64,000 bases of DNA from Xanthomonas maliensis. Its GTDB lineage: Bacteria; Pseudomonadota; Gammaproteobacteria; Xanthomonadales; Xanthomonadaceae. Below are positions 16,858 through 28,823 of this stretch, in pieces (positions within the stretch are counted from its first letter, which is position 1; each line of letters opens with the position of its first letter). The stretch lies in assembly GCF_009192945.1 (NCBI RefSeq), contig NZ_NSET01000030.1, positions 29,182 to 93,181 of the forward strand, given 5' to 3'. The notes below the pieces were generated by a model. The model saw only the letters and a list, made by a program, of their open reading frames with translations. It did no database searches and was not told where the DNA came from. Made by a program: the position numbers and the translations under genes.

Positions 16858-17300
16858 TGAAGGCGGCGCTGGCCCCGCCGTCGCGACTGCGCCACTGGCG
16901 CGTGCTTGCGCTGGTGGCGTTGGTCCTGGCGGCTTACCCAGCGTTCGTGCTGATTGCGGTGTATACGCAATGGTTCGGTGCCGGGTTGGCCGGCGGACGC
17001 GACGGTCCAGCCGACGCCTACCGGCACAGTCTTGCAAGCGCCATCGTTGCCTACACCTTGTCTCCGCGTTGCGTGGACCTGGTGACGGCAGTGATGGAGC
17101 GGGACGGGCAGGGCAGTGCCAGCCGGGCGATGGACGCCCACAACAACAAGATCGGCGCGCGCATTGGCGCCGCCGCCCCGAGCTGGGCCGCGATGCAGCG
17201 TGAGGTTCGCGCCGCGGTCGACCATGGTGCGATCGACGCTCGATCGCCCGACCAGATCACCTGGCGCGCTCCTGCAGCGTGGCAGGACCGACTTTACTGA
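16857..17300 (+). CDS. Unknown small membrane protein inside the car operon
   Basis: A 147-residue protein between carA and carB, with its ATG overlapping the carA stop and its end only 8 bases before the carB ATG. An N-terminal helix ([21 protein letters not shown]) anchors it in the membrane or acts as an uncleaved signal. The rest carries [14 protein letters not shown] and a later [14 protein letters not shown]; the paired D-A-x-R-H and M-D-x-H-N-N-x-x-G motifs recall the DUF6973 family, whose conserved His/Asp/Asn residues look like a metal-binding active site. No function is known. Base composition is like its neighbours, so it is not an obvious recent arrival. Confidence 0.75.
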   Translation: MKAALAPPSRLRHWRVLALVALVLAAYPAFVLIAVYTQWFGAGLAGGRDGPADAYRHSLASAIVAYTLSPRCVDLVTAVMERDGQGSASRAMDAHNNKIGARIGAAAPSWAAMQREVRAAVDHGAIDARSPDQITWRAPAAWQDRLY

Positions 17301-17308
17301 GGACCCCC

Positions 17309-20547
<3,239 letters not shown>

Positions 20548-20551
<4 letters not shown>

Positions 20552-21024
20552 GAGCACCCATGACCGCCAAGGGCGCGCAGCGCCTGCGCGAGGAACTGGA
20601 GCACCTGAAGTCGGTCAAGCGGCCGGAGGTGATCACCGCGATCGCCGAAGCGCGCGAACACGGCGACCTGAAGGAAAACGCCGAGTACCACGCCGCGCGC
20701 GAACAGCAGAGTTTTATCGAAGGCCGCATCAAGCAGCTGGAAGGCGAGCTGTCGCATGCGGAAATCATCGACATCAGCAAGCTGTCGGCCGGCAACAAGA
20801 TCGTGTTCGGCGCGACGGTGACGCTGGCCGACACCGAAACCGACGAAGAGAAGCGCTACCAGATCGTTGGCGACCTGGAGGCCGACATCAAGATGGGGCT
20901 GATCGCGATTTCCTCGCCGCTGGCGCGCGCGCTGATCGGCAAGCTGGAAGGCGATTCGGTCACCATCGATGCGCCTGCCGGCCAGCGCGAGTACGAAGTG
21001 GTCAGCGTCGCGTACCTGGATTGA
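20548..21024 (+). CDS. greA: Transcription elongation factor GreA
   Basis: A 158-residue factor that rescues backtracked RNA polymerase by stimulating transcript cleavage. The N-terminal coiled coil (residues about 5-75) carries the conserved acidic tip region [20 protein letters not shown], and the C-terminal FKBP-like domain contains the [14 protein letters not shown] and [12 protein letters not shown] segments. It is fused by a four-base overlap to carB and followed 19 bases later by rpfE, so it sits in one long co-directional run. Confidence 0.97.
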
Positions 21025-21043
21025 TCGCAGGCACGCCCACGCG

Positions 21044-21964
21044 ATGACCACTGCCACGCTGCTGCTGCCGGAAAAACGCCGTTTGCCCGGCACGCTGGTC
21101 GATGCCACCGTGGCGCGTGCACTGGCGCGCGCCGATGGGCAGGTGGCCGTCGGGGGCGAGGTGGAGCAGTTGCAGCGGCACTTCGCGCTGACGCCGCGGC
21201 ACTGGCCGGTCGCCGCGTTGACCCGTCAGCTGGACGCCGGCGACGCGACCGGCGCGGCCTGGGTGCGTGCCGATCCGGCCTACGTGGTGCCGGATATGCA
21301 GGGCGCGCGGCTGATGGGCTATGGCGAAGCGCTCGGTCCCACGGCCGAGGACGTGGCGGTGCTGTTGCCCAGCCTCAAGCCGATGTTCGGCGATGCCGGT
21401 TTCCTGCTCGACGCACCGACGCCAGCGCGGTGGTACCTGCGGCTGTCGCCGGATGCGCGTCTGCCGGACTTCGATCCACCCGAAGCGGTGATCGGCGAGG
21501 ACTTGTTTGATCATCTGCCGGCCGGCGACCTGGGCCGGCGTTGGCGCGCCTTGCTGACCGAAGCGCAGGTGATGCTGCACCAGCATCCCTGGAACCAGGG
21601 CCGGGTCGCCAACGGCAAGCCGGCGATCAATTCGCTGTGGTTCTGGGGCGGTGGCGTGCTGCCGCATGCGGTGCAATCGCCGCATCGGCAGGTGCGCAGC
21701 CGCGAGTCCCTGTTGCGCGCGTTGGCGCTGGCCGCCGGTGCCGATGCCAGTGCCGACCAACCGGTGGACGCGCTGGTGGACCTGCGTCATCTGCGTTCGT
21801 TGCAATCGTTCAGTGACGACGCGGTCGCGCCCTTGCTGGCGGCGATGGCGCGCGGCGAACTGGACCGGCTGATCCTGGATTTCCAGGATGGCGAGACGCT
21901 CTCGCTGCAGCCATCGCAGCGCTGGCGGTTCTGGCGCAAGCCACGCCAGCAATTGGCCGAATGA
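21044..21964 (+). CDS. rpfE: RpfE, regulatory protein of the rpf locus (phosphoglycerate-mutase-like family)
   Basis: A 306-residue cytoplasmic protein recognised by position (greA-rpfE-recJ) and by the segments AWVRADPAYVVPDMQGARL, LHQHPWNQGR and INSLWFWGGGVLP. RpfE was named in Xanthomonas campestris for altered exopolysaccharide and exoenzyme levels in mutants. The family is sometimes annotated as a phosphoglycerate mutase relative, but no activity has been shown. The start at 21044 begins family similarity; the frame is open further upstream. It overlaps recJ by four bases (ATGA at 21961-21964). Confidence 0.85.
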   Translation: MTTATLLLPEKRRLPGTLVDATVARALARADGQVAVGGEVEQLQRHFALTPRHWPVAALTRQLDAGDATGAAWVRADPAYVVPDMQGARLMGYGEALGPTAEDVAVLLPSLKPMFGDAGFLLDAPTPARWYLRLSPDARLPDFDPPEAVIGEDLFDHLPAGDLGRRWRALLTEAQVMLHQHPWNQGRVANGKPAINSLWFWGGGVLPHAVQSPHRQVRSRESLLRALALAAGADASADQPVDALVDLRHLRSLQSFSDDAVAPLLAAMARGELDRLILDFQDGETLSLQPSQRWRFWRKPRQQLAE

Positions 21965-23700
21965 AGGCCGCACCGCGGATCGTACGCCGGCCGCCGGGTC
22001 CGCCCGGACAGTGGCCGGAGACGGTGCTGCCGCTGCTGCGTCGCCTGTATGCCGCGCGCGGCGCGACCGACCCGCAGGCGGCGCAGCCACGGCTGGCGCA
22101 CTTGCTGGCGCCGGATCTGCTCGGCAATAGCCACGCCGCCGCCGAACTGTTGGCCGAGGCGATTGCCGCTCAACGCCGCATCCTGGTCGTAGGCGATTTC
22201 GATTGCGACGGCGCCACTGCGTGCGCGGTGGCGGTACGTGGACTGCGCATGCTCGGTGCGCTGGACGTGCACCATGCCGTGCCCAATCGCATGGTGCACG
22301 GCTACGGGCTGTCGCCGGCGCTGGTCGACGAACTGGCGCCGTTGCGGCCGGACCTGCTGGTCACCGTCGATCACGGCATCGCCTGCCATGCCGGTGTCGC
22401 CGCCGCCAAGGCGCGCGGCTGGACGGTGCTGGTCACCGATCATCATCTGCCCGGCACCGCGTTGCCGCCTGCCGATGCCATCGTCGATCCGAATTTGGTC
22501 GGCGACGGCTTTCCCAGCAAGACCTTGGCCGGGGTCGGGGTGATCTTCTACGTGCTGCTGGCCTTGCGCGGTGTGCTGCGCGCGCGCGATGCCTTCGTCG
22601 GCCGGCCCGAACCGGACCTGGCGACGCTGCTGGACCTGGTGGCGGTTGGCACGGTGGCCGACCTGGTGCCGCTGGATGGCAATAACCGCGCGCTGGTGGC
22701 CGCGGGGTTGCGACGACTGCGCGAAGGCAAGGCCTGCATCGGGCTACGCGCCCTGATCGAGGCCAGCGGCCGCGACGCGGCGCGCCTGACCGCCAGCGAC
22801 ATCGGCTTCGCATTGGGGCCGCGACTCAATGCCGCCGGTCGGCTGGAAGACATGGCGCTCGGTATCGAGCTGCTGCTGTGCGAGGACTGGACGCGTGCGC
22901 GCGAGATCGCCAGCCTGCTGGAGGAGATCAATGCCGAGCGCCGTGCGGTGCAGCAGTTGATGACCGACGACGCCGAGCAGGCCGTGGCCAAGGTGATGCT
23001 GGACGCCGACGGCGCCGTGCCGATCGCGGCCTGCCTGTTCGATGCCGAGTGGCATCCGGGGGTGATCGGCCTGGTCGCGTCGCGCCTCAAGGATCGGCTA
23101 CACCGGCCGGTGATCGCGCTGGCGCCGGCCGAGCCAGGCAGCAGCCAGTTGCGTGGCTCGGCGCGCTCGATTCCTGGCCTGCATATCCGCGACGTGCTGG
23201 CGGCGGTGGATGCGCGCCATCCCGGTCTGCTGCAGAAGTTCGGCGGCCACGCGATGGCGGCGGGCCTGAGCATCGAGGCCGCGGCGTTGCCGGCCTTCGA
23301 GCAGGCGTTTCGATCGCAGGTGCAGACGATGGTGGACGCCACGCTGCTGCAGGCCGAACTGCACAGCGACGGCGAACTGGCCGCGCACGAACTGGATCAT
23401 GTGCATGCCGAAGCGCTGCGCCTGGCCGGCCCGTGGGGGCAGGGGTTTCCCGAACCCTTGTTCGACGGTCAGTTCGAAGTGCTGCAATGGCGGGTGCTCA
23501 AGGAACGCCATCTGAAACTGACCCTGCGTTGCGCCGGCCGCGCCGAGCCGCTCAACGCCATCCACTTCAACGGCTGGCACGGCAGCGACCCCGCGCGCGT
23601 GCTGCGCCTGGCGTACCGGCTGGTCGGCGACGACTATCGGGGCGGCACGGCGGTGCAGTTGATCGTCGAGCATTGCGAACCGGCATCGTCCGCAGGTTGA
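21961..23700 (+). CDS. recJ: Single-stranded-DNA-specific exonuclease RecJ
   Basis: A 579-residue 5'-3' ssDNA exonuclease of recombination and mismatch repair. The DHH domain ligands are visible: VVGDFDCDGATA (Asp79, 81, 83), TVDHGI (Asp137, His138) and the TDHHLPG motif (160-162). The DHHA1 half has FGGHAMAAGLSIE. An OB-like C-terminal domain completes the usual length. The ATG overlaps the rpfE stop. It is convergent with the DUF1176 gene. Confidence 0.96.
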   Translation: MKAAPRIVRRPPGPPGQWPETVLPLLRRLYAARGATDPQAAQPRLAHLLAPDLLGNSHAAAELLAEAIAAQRRILVVGDFDCDGATACAVAVRGLRMLGALDVHHAVPNRMVHGYGLSPALVDELAPLRPDLLVTVDHGIACHAGVAAAKARGWTVLVTDHHLPGTALPPADAIVDPNLVGDGFPSKTLAGVGVIFYVLLALRGVLRARDAFVGRPEPDLATLLDLVAVGTVADLVPLDGNNRALVAAGLRRLREGKACIGLRALIEASGRDAARLTASDIGFALGPRLNAAGRLEDMALGIELLLCEDWTRAREIASLLEEINAERRAVQQLMTDDAEQAVAKVMLDADGAVPIAACLFDAEWHPGVIGLVASRLKDRLHRPVIALAPAEPGSSQLRGSARSIPGLHIRDVLAAVDARHPGLLQKFGGHAMAAGLSIEAAALPAFEQAFRSQVQTMVDATLLQAELHSDGELAAHELDHVHAEALRLAGPWGQGFPEPLFDGQFEVLQWRVLKERHLKLTLRCAGRAEPLNAIHFNGWHGSDPARVLRLAYRLVGDDYRGGTAVQLIVEHCEPASSAG

Positions 23701-23784
23701 TGCCGGCGTTCGCCCTGCTTGTTGCCAGGCGGGCAACGCGTCTCCGCGCCAGCGTGCGCGTCGCCCGCGCAGGCATCGGCCCGG

Positions 23785-24816
23785 TTATTGCTTGACGTCC
23801 GCCACGATGGTCGGCAGTTCCCATGCGCCGCCGACAGCCACTAAACGGCATAGGCCGGAGCTGGATTCGGCAGTCTGCACGAAGCGGCGGCCATCCCAGG
23901 TCCACGCAGACTGGCTGTAGCAATCACCCAGGCCACGCCCCCGTTGCGAGGCCAGGATGGTGGCGCCATCCAGGTCGCTGGCGTTTAGCGTGATCAAGGT
24001 CGGCGCGAACGGCGCGCGTGCATTGACGACCCAGAAACCGGTGCCGGTGTTGTAGGCGGCTGTCCAGCAGTCGGTGGAGACCAGGAGCTTGTCGCTGCTC
24101 AGGCGGGTGATGGTCAGTGGTTCCGATGCCTCCCCGCGGTCGAGTCCCTTGCATTCCTCATCGGCGGGAAGGGTGGCGCGTAGCGCCTGATACAGCGCAG
24201 GCATCTTGCCCAGGCGTGCGTCGCCAGCCTGCGGCGCAGCCAGCTTGGCTTGGTGAACCTGGGGTGCCGGCAGCGGCGGCAGCACGGCGGATTCGTCGCG
24301 ATCGCCCTTGCGTACCAGCGCGCCGCGCGTGCCCAGGCGGCCCTGGAATTCATCCATCTTCAGCAGCACCGCCGACGCGCCGTTGTCGGACAGCTGCCAG
24401 CGGCGGCCATCGTTGCCGAGTGCGACGATCGTGCTGCTGCGTGGCAGGGCCGCCAGCAGTGCGGCGACCTGGGCGCTGCTCAGCGACGCGGTGCCGCTGT
24501 TGCCGTCCAGCGCCAGCTTGCCCAGATTGCGCTGATCGATCTGCAGGCTGAGCGAAGCCGGCAGCTTGGCCTCGTCGTACTGGCCCAGCATCAGTTCTGC
24601 GGTGACCGCCTGGCCGGCGCCGGCCTTGCGGGTCAGCAGCACCGAGACCGGCAGGTGTTCGCCTTCGTCCGGCTGGTACCCGGCTGCGCGGCAGGTACGG
24701 GTGTTGTCGCAGGCGATGGTCCAATCGTCGTGGCTGAACGCGACGTTGGTGGCCGGTGCGGCCAGGGCGGACACAGGGCTGAGCAGCAATGCCGCGGCGA
24801 GCAGGGCGGGACGCAT
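23785..24816 (-). CDS. DUF1176 secreted protein
   Basis: A 343-residue exported protein with a signal peptide (LLAAALLLSPVSALA). The first domain contains HDDWTIACDNTRTCRAAGYQ, the conserved cysteine-paired N-terminal motif of DUF1176. The C-terminal portion repeats a cysteine-rich pattern (DCWTAAYNTGTGFWVVN, GLGDCYSQSAWTWDGRRFV). Function is unknown; a periplasmic location is likely. The minus-strand frame continues upstream without a stop through the next gene region, but the signal peptide sets the start at 24816. It lies 119 bases downstream of the acyltransferase gene on the same strand. Confidence 0.85.
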   Translation of the reverse strand: MRPALLAAALLLSPVSALAAPATNVAFSHDDWTIACDNTRTCRAAGYQPDEGEHLPVSVLLTRKAGAGQAVTAELMLGQYDEAKLPASLSLQIDQRNLGKLALDGNSGTASLSSAQVAALLAALPRSSTIVALGNDGRRWQLSDNGASAVLLKMDEFQGRLGTRGALVRKGDRDESAVLPPLPAPQVHQAKLAAPQAGDARLGKMPALYQALRATLPADEECKGLDRGEASEPLTITRLSSDKLLVSTDCWTAAYNTGTGFWVVNARAPFAPTLITLNASDLDGATILASQRGRGLGDCYSQSAWTWDGRRFVQTAESSSGLCRLVAVGGAWELPTIVADVKQ

Positions 24817-24935
24817 CGTGGTTCCTTCAACGCAGGTCGGGCCGGCAGCTTGCGATGCTGGTTGCACTGCGTCCAGCCACAACCCGTTGCAAGGGGCGAA
24901 TGCGCTCGTACGACCACACCCGCCATTGGCAGCGA

Positions 24936-26147
24936 TCAGGTTCGTATCGCCAGTGCCGTCTCGTGGATGCGGGGTGTTGGCTCCCGCATCGGCATGCCGA
25001 ACAACGGCCGCAGCCAGCGCACGCGGCGGATCAGGTATTCGTGCAGCAGCAGGCAACCAGCCACCGTGGTCGCCAGCACCAACGTCGGCTCCAGCCAGGG
25101 ACCCAGCTGCAGCGGTGCCAGCCAGTACAGCGCCAGGATGATCAGGCTCTGGTGCAGGATGTACCAGGGGAACACCGCCTGGGTGCAGTACGGCAGCCAC
25201 GCGAACGGGCGGTTCAGTGCATGCTTGGCCCAGCCCAGCAGCGTCAGCAGCGCCAGCCAGGTATACGCCGCGCGCGCCAGGCGTTCGATCACGTCCCAGC
25301 GCACGCTGGCCAGCAGATCGCCGAGCTGGGCGCCATCGAGTGTACGGCCCAGATGACGGATGCTCAGCTCGGTGGCAATGGCCAGCAGCGCCACGATCAG
25401 CGTCGGCCAGCGCAGTTGCACGGACCAGTCCCAGAACCGTGCATTGCGGGACAGCACGTAGCCAAGCACGAACAAGGGTAAGGATTCGGCATGCACGAAC
25501 CAGTCGCCGACCAGCGCATGGGTGGGCGGGTGGCGCGGCAGTACCCACAGGACGCAGAAGGCTTCCCACGCGATCGGTGCCAGCAGCAGGGCGGGGACGG
25601 CAATGCGGGCCGGCAGCTGCGGCAGGGTCAGCGGCAGTACGCGGCCCAGGGCAATCACCGCCATCAATAACAAGGTGTAGGGCAGCAGGTAGGCGAGGTA
25701 CCACAGGTGGTTCCAGGTGATGCCGTGCTCCCAGCCATCGAAGCTGCCGGCCGGCCAGGGCTGCACCTGCCAATAGCGCAGCAGAAAGCTGCCGAAGCCA
25801 GGCACGACCTTGCCGTTGCTGACGCCCTGGCAGTAGGCCTGCACCGAGACCACGACGAACATGCCGAACAGCAGTGGCGGCAGCAGCCGGCCGCAGCGGC
25901 GCCAGGCGAACTGCCAGGGCGCGCGCTCGGCACGTGCCAGATCGATCGCGATGCCGGAGATCATGAACAGCAACGGCATCCGCCAGCGGTTGAGCGCAAT
26001 CATCGGCGCCTGCAGCCAGTCGCTGGTGTAGGCGCTCTTGAGGTGGAAGTCCCAGCCGGCCACATAGGCCATGCCCACGTGGTAGAGGATCAGCAAGGCG
26101 AAGGCGAAGACGCGCAGGGCGTCGATATCGTGGCGGCGTTCGGTCAT
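24936..26147 (-). CDS. Acyltransferase 3 family membrane protein
   Basis: A 403-residue polytopic protein of the acyltransferase-3 (OafA/MdoC-like) family. The N-terminus RRHDIDALRVFAFALLILYH contains the conserved catalytic-region Asp/Arg/His pattern, followed by WRMPLLFMISGIAI and about ten hydrophobic segments. Such proteins O-acylate cell-surface glycans using cytoplasmic acyl donors; the closest style is glucan succinyl-transferase MdoC. The start at MTERRHD (26147) is preferred to an upstream ATG at 26177. It is divergent from rpfD. Confidence 0.85.
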   Translation of the reverse strand: MTERRHDIDALRVFAFALLILYHVGMAYVAGWDFHLKSAYTSDWLQAPMIALNRWRMPLLFMISGIAIDLARAERAPWQFAWRRCGRLLPPLLFGMFVVVSVQAYCQGVSNGKVVPGFGSFLLRYWQVQPWPAGSFDGWEHGITWNHLWYLAYLLPYTLLLMAVIALGRVLPLTLPQLPARIAVPALLLAPIAWEAFCVLWVLPRHPPTHALVGDWFVHAESLPLFVLGYVLSRNARFWDWSVQLRWPTLIVALLAIATELSIRHLGRTLDGAQLGDLLASVRWDVIERLARAAYTWLALLTLLGWAKHALNRPFAWLPYCTQAVFPWYILHQSLIILALYWLAPLQLGPWLEPTLVLATTVAGCLLLHEYLIRRVRWLRPLFGMPMREPTPRIHETALAIRT

Positions 26148-26339
26148 GGTCGGTGATCGGCGGAGAAGTGGGGGCATCGTGCCCGCTGGCCCGCACCGGT
26201 ACTGGGGTCAGGGGCGGAATCGCCCTCCCGCAGTGATCAATCGCCCCCCTCCAGGGACGAATCGGGACGGCCGCGACGGCAGTTTCGCCGCGCCGCGCAG
26301 GCCTCTATGATCGGCAGCTGCCAACTGGGGACGTCTGCA

Positions 26340-27254
26340 ATGGAAGCAACCGGGCCACGCCCGCCGATCCCCCGTGACCCGGCCGGCCAGGCCGCGAGGC
26401 GCTGGGCCGTGGTGATCTGGTCGCTGGTGTTCTACCTCGGTGCGCTGGGCAACGTGCTGACCGCCTGGTTGGCGGCGCGCCGCGATGGCGAGGTCCTGGT
26501 CCCGTGGCAGGTGTTGAGCTGGGAGCTGAGCAGCGCCACGGTCTCGCTATTGCTGCTGCCGCCGGTCCTGTGGCTGTGCACGCGCTGGCCCCTGCATGCC
26601 GATGGCTGGCGTCGACGCCTGCCCATGTATCTCGCCGCTGCAGTGGGCTGGTGGCTGCTGCATGTCGGCGGCATGGTGCTGCTGCGCAAGGCGATCTATG
26701 TGCTGGCAGGCACCCACTACGACTTCGGCGGTTGGTTGCAGTGGTTCTACGAACTGTCCAAGGATCTACGCACCTTCGCCTTGCTGGTTGCCTTGCAACA
26801 CACGCTGGGCTGGTACGCGCGAAGGCGCCAGGGCGAGGCGCATCTGCTGGCGGCGCCGGACGAGGGGCCACCGGTGGAGCCACTGGAACGCCCGGAACGT
26901 TTTCTGGTGCGCACGCTTGGCCGCGATTTCCTGGTCGCCACCGCCGATATCGAATGGATCCAGGCCTCCGGCAACTACGTCAACCTGCACGTCCGGGGGC
27001 ACGACTACCCGCTGCGCAGCACGATGGCCGCGATCGAGTCCAAGCTGGATCCGGGCGTGTTCGTGCGGATCCATCGCAGTTATCTGGTCAATCTGGGCCA
27101 GGTGCAGGCGATCGAGCCGTCCGATTCCGGCGACGCACGCGTGCATCTGCGCGATGCCGCGGTGCTGCCCTGCAGCCGCAGCCAGCTGGCTGGCCTGCGG
27201 GCGCGTGCCGGCCAGGTGCCGGCGACGCCGAGAGCTGAAGCCGCGGTGGCGTGA
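26340..27254 (+). CDS. rpfD: RpfD, membrane-anchored LytTR transcription regulator
   Basis: A 304-residue protein with four hydrophobic segments in its first half (near VVIWSLVFYLGALGNVL, SATVSLLLLPPVLWLC, YLAAAVGWWLLHVGGMVLL and LRTFALLVALQHTLGWY). A C-terminal LytTR DNA-binding domain follows (RFLVRTLGRDFLVATADIEW through FVRIHRSYLVNLGQV). It has no receiver domain, so it probably binds DNA from the membrane. Position between recJ and prfB and the domain layout fit RpfD of Xanthomonas. The start at 26340 is preferred; an upstream ATG at 26307 adds 11 residues. Confidence 0.8.
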   Translation: MEATGPRPPIPRDPAGQAARRWAVVIWSLVFYLGALGNVLTAWLAARRDGEVLVPWQVLSWELSSATVSLLLLPPVLWLCTRWPLHADGWRRRLPMYLAAAVGWWLLHVGGMVLLRKAIYVLAGTHYDFGGWLQWFYELSKDLRTFALLVALQHTLGWYARRRQGEAHLLAAPDEGPPVEPLERPERFLVRTLGRDFLVATADIEWIQASGNYVNLHVRGHDYPLRSTMAAIESKLDPGVFVRIHRSYLVNLGQVQAIEPSDSGDARVHLRDAAVLPCSRSQLAGLRARAGQVPATPRAEAAVA

Positions 27255-27277
27255 TCGGCCGGGTCGAGCGCGACGGG

Positions 27278-27298
27278 GCAACGGTGGGGCCCCGTTGC
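27278..27298 (+). terminator. Hairpin after rpfD
   Basis: GCAACGG and CCGTTGC pair perfectly around a 7-base loop, starting 23 bases after the rpfD stop. No T-run follows, so termination would be weak or factor-dependent. Confidence 0.4.
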
Positions 27299-27511
27299 GC
27301 GTCCTGACCGACCTCTTTGGACGCATATCAATGCATCGGTCCGGTGCCACCGCGACGCCATCACGCACGGAGGCCGGACGATGCGCTGCGGCTGAGTGCG
27401 GTTGCCGCAACCGTCAGCGTGCTGCGGCTGCTGCCTGCGCGCGGGGAGCGCCGCGTTTCGCCACCGGCGCCCGCTTGCTAAACTAGCGAGCTTGTTTGCC
27501 GGAACTCCGTC

Positions 27512-28637
27512 ATGATCGAAACCAATCCGATCCGCCAGCGCATCACCGATCTCAACGATCGCGTGCTCTCGCTCAGGGGGTATCTTTGACTACGACGCCA
27601 AGAAAGAGCGTCTAGAGGAAGTCAGCCGCGAGCTGGAGAGCCCGGAAGTCTGGAACGACGCCGAGCGCGCCCAGGGCCTGGGCCGCGAGCGCTCCATGCT
27701 CGAGAAGACCGTCGGCGGCATCGCCGATGTGCTGTCCGGGTTGGCCGACGCGGTCGACCTGCTGGAGCTGGCCGAGAGCGAGCAGGATGAGGAAACCGCG
27801 CTGGCCGTGGTTGCCGACCTGGATCGCTACCAGTTGCAGGTCGAGAAGCTGGAGTTCCAGCGCATGTTCTCCGGCAAGATGGACGGCGCCAACGCGTTCG
27901 TCGACATCCAGGCCGGTGCCGGCGGCACCGAAGCGCAGGACTGGGCGGAAATCCTGCTGCGCATGTATCTGCGCTGGGCCGAGTCGCGTGGTTGGAAGAC
28001 CGAGCTGATGGAAGTCTCTGGCGGCGAAGTGGCAGGCATCAAGTCGGCCACGATCCGGGTCGAGGGCGACTTCGCCTATGGCTGGTTGAAGACCGAGATC
28101 GGCGTGCACCGGTTGGTGCGCAAGTCGCCATTCGATTCGGACAATCGCCGGCATACCAGCTTCACCTCGGTGTTCGTCTCGCCGGAAGTCGACGACGACA
28201 TCGAGATCGACATCAATCCGGCCGACCTGAGGACCGACGTCTACCGCTCCTCCGGTGCCGGTGGTCAGCACGTCAACAAGACCGAGTCGGCGGTGCGCAT
28301 CACCCACGTCCCGTCCGGGGTGGTGGTGGCCTGCCAGACCGGCCGCAGCCAGCACCAGAACCGCGATAACGCGATGAAGATGCTGGCCGCCAAGCTGTAC
28401 GAGCTGGAAGTGCAGAAGCGCAATGCCGAGAAGGATGCGCTGGAAGCGACCAAGTCCGATATCGGTTGGGGCAGCCAGATCCGCAACTACGTGCTCGATC
28501 AGAGCCGGATCAAGGATCTGCGCACCGGTGTGGAGCGCAGCGATACCCAGAAGGTACTCGACGGCGACCTGGACGAATTCGTCGAGGCCAGCCTGAAGGC
28601 CGGCCTGGCGGCCGGCGCCAAGCGCCTGGATGCCTGA
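27512..28637 (+). CDS. prfB: Peptide chain release factor 2 (programmed +1 frameshift)
   Basis: Release factor 2, recognising UGA/UAA, made in two frames. Frame one runs from ATG 27512 for 25 codons to an in-frame TGA at 27587-27589. The site reads AGGGGGTATCTTTGAC: an internal Shine-Dalgarno, then CTT-TGA, the classic RF2 autoregulatory +1 slip. Skipping T27587 continues in the frame from 27588 to the stop at 28637, giving about 374 residues in total. The anticodon-like SPF tripeptide is in [12 protein letters not shown] and the GGQ loop in [13 protein letters not shown]. It is followed by lysS 187 bases later, the same order as in many proteobacteria. Confidence 0.97.
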
Positions 28638-28823
28638 GGTTCGCCGGCGGCCAGTCCGCCGGCCACCGCCGCTTCCACCGCCGATGCGTACGCCGCTGCG
28701 CCTTCGCCGATAGTTCCCGTACCGCCCGTGGCTTATCGTGCACGGAGCGGTGCACCGCGCGGAACCGGATGTCCGGTTTCGTCTCCGGGCAGCGATGCCC
28801 CTCCTCACAGACCGAACGCCGCC

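Noticed and set aside
23785..26196. A single 803-codon minus-strand frame suggesting a fusion of DUF1176 with an upstream protein
   Set aside because: The upstream two thirds is an out-of-frame shadow of the acyltransferase gene; the DUF1176 protein has its own signal peptide at 24816.
27587..27589. In-frame TGA in prfB as a pseudogene or sequencing error
   Set aside because: The surrounding AGGGGG and CTT-TGA context is the known RF2 programmed frameshift.
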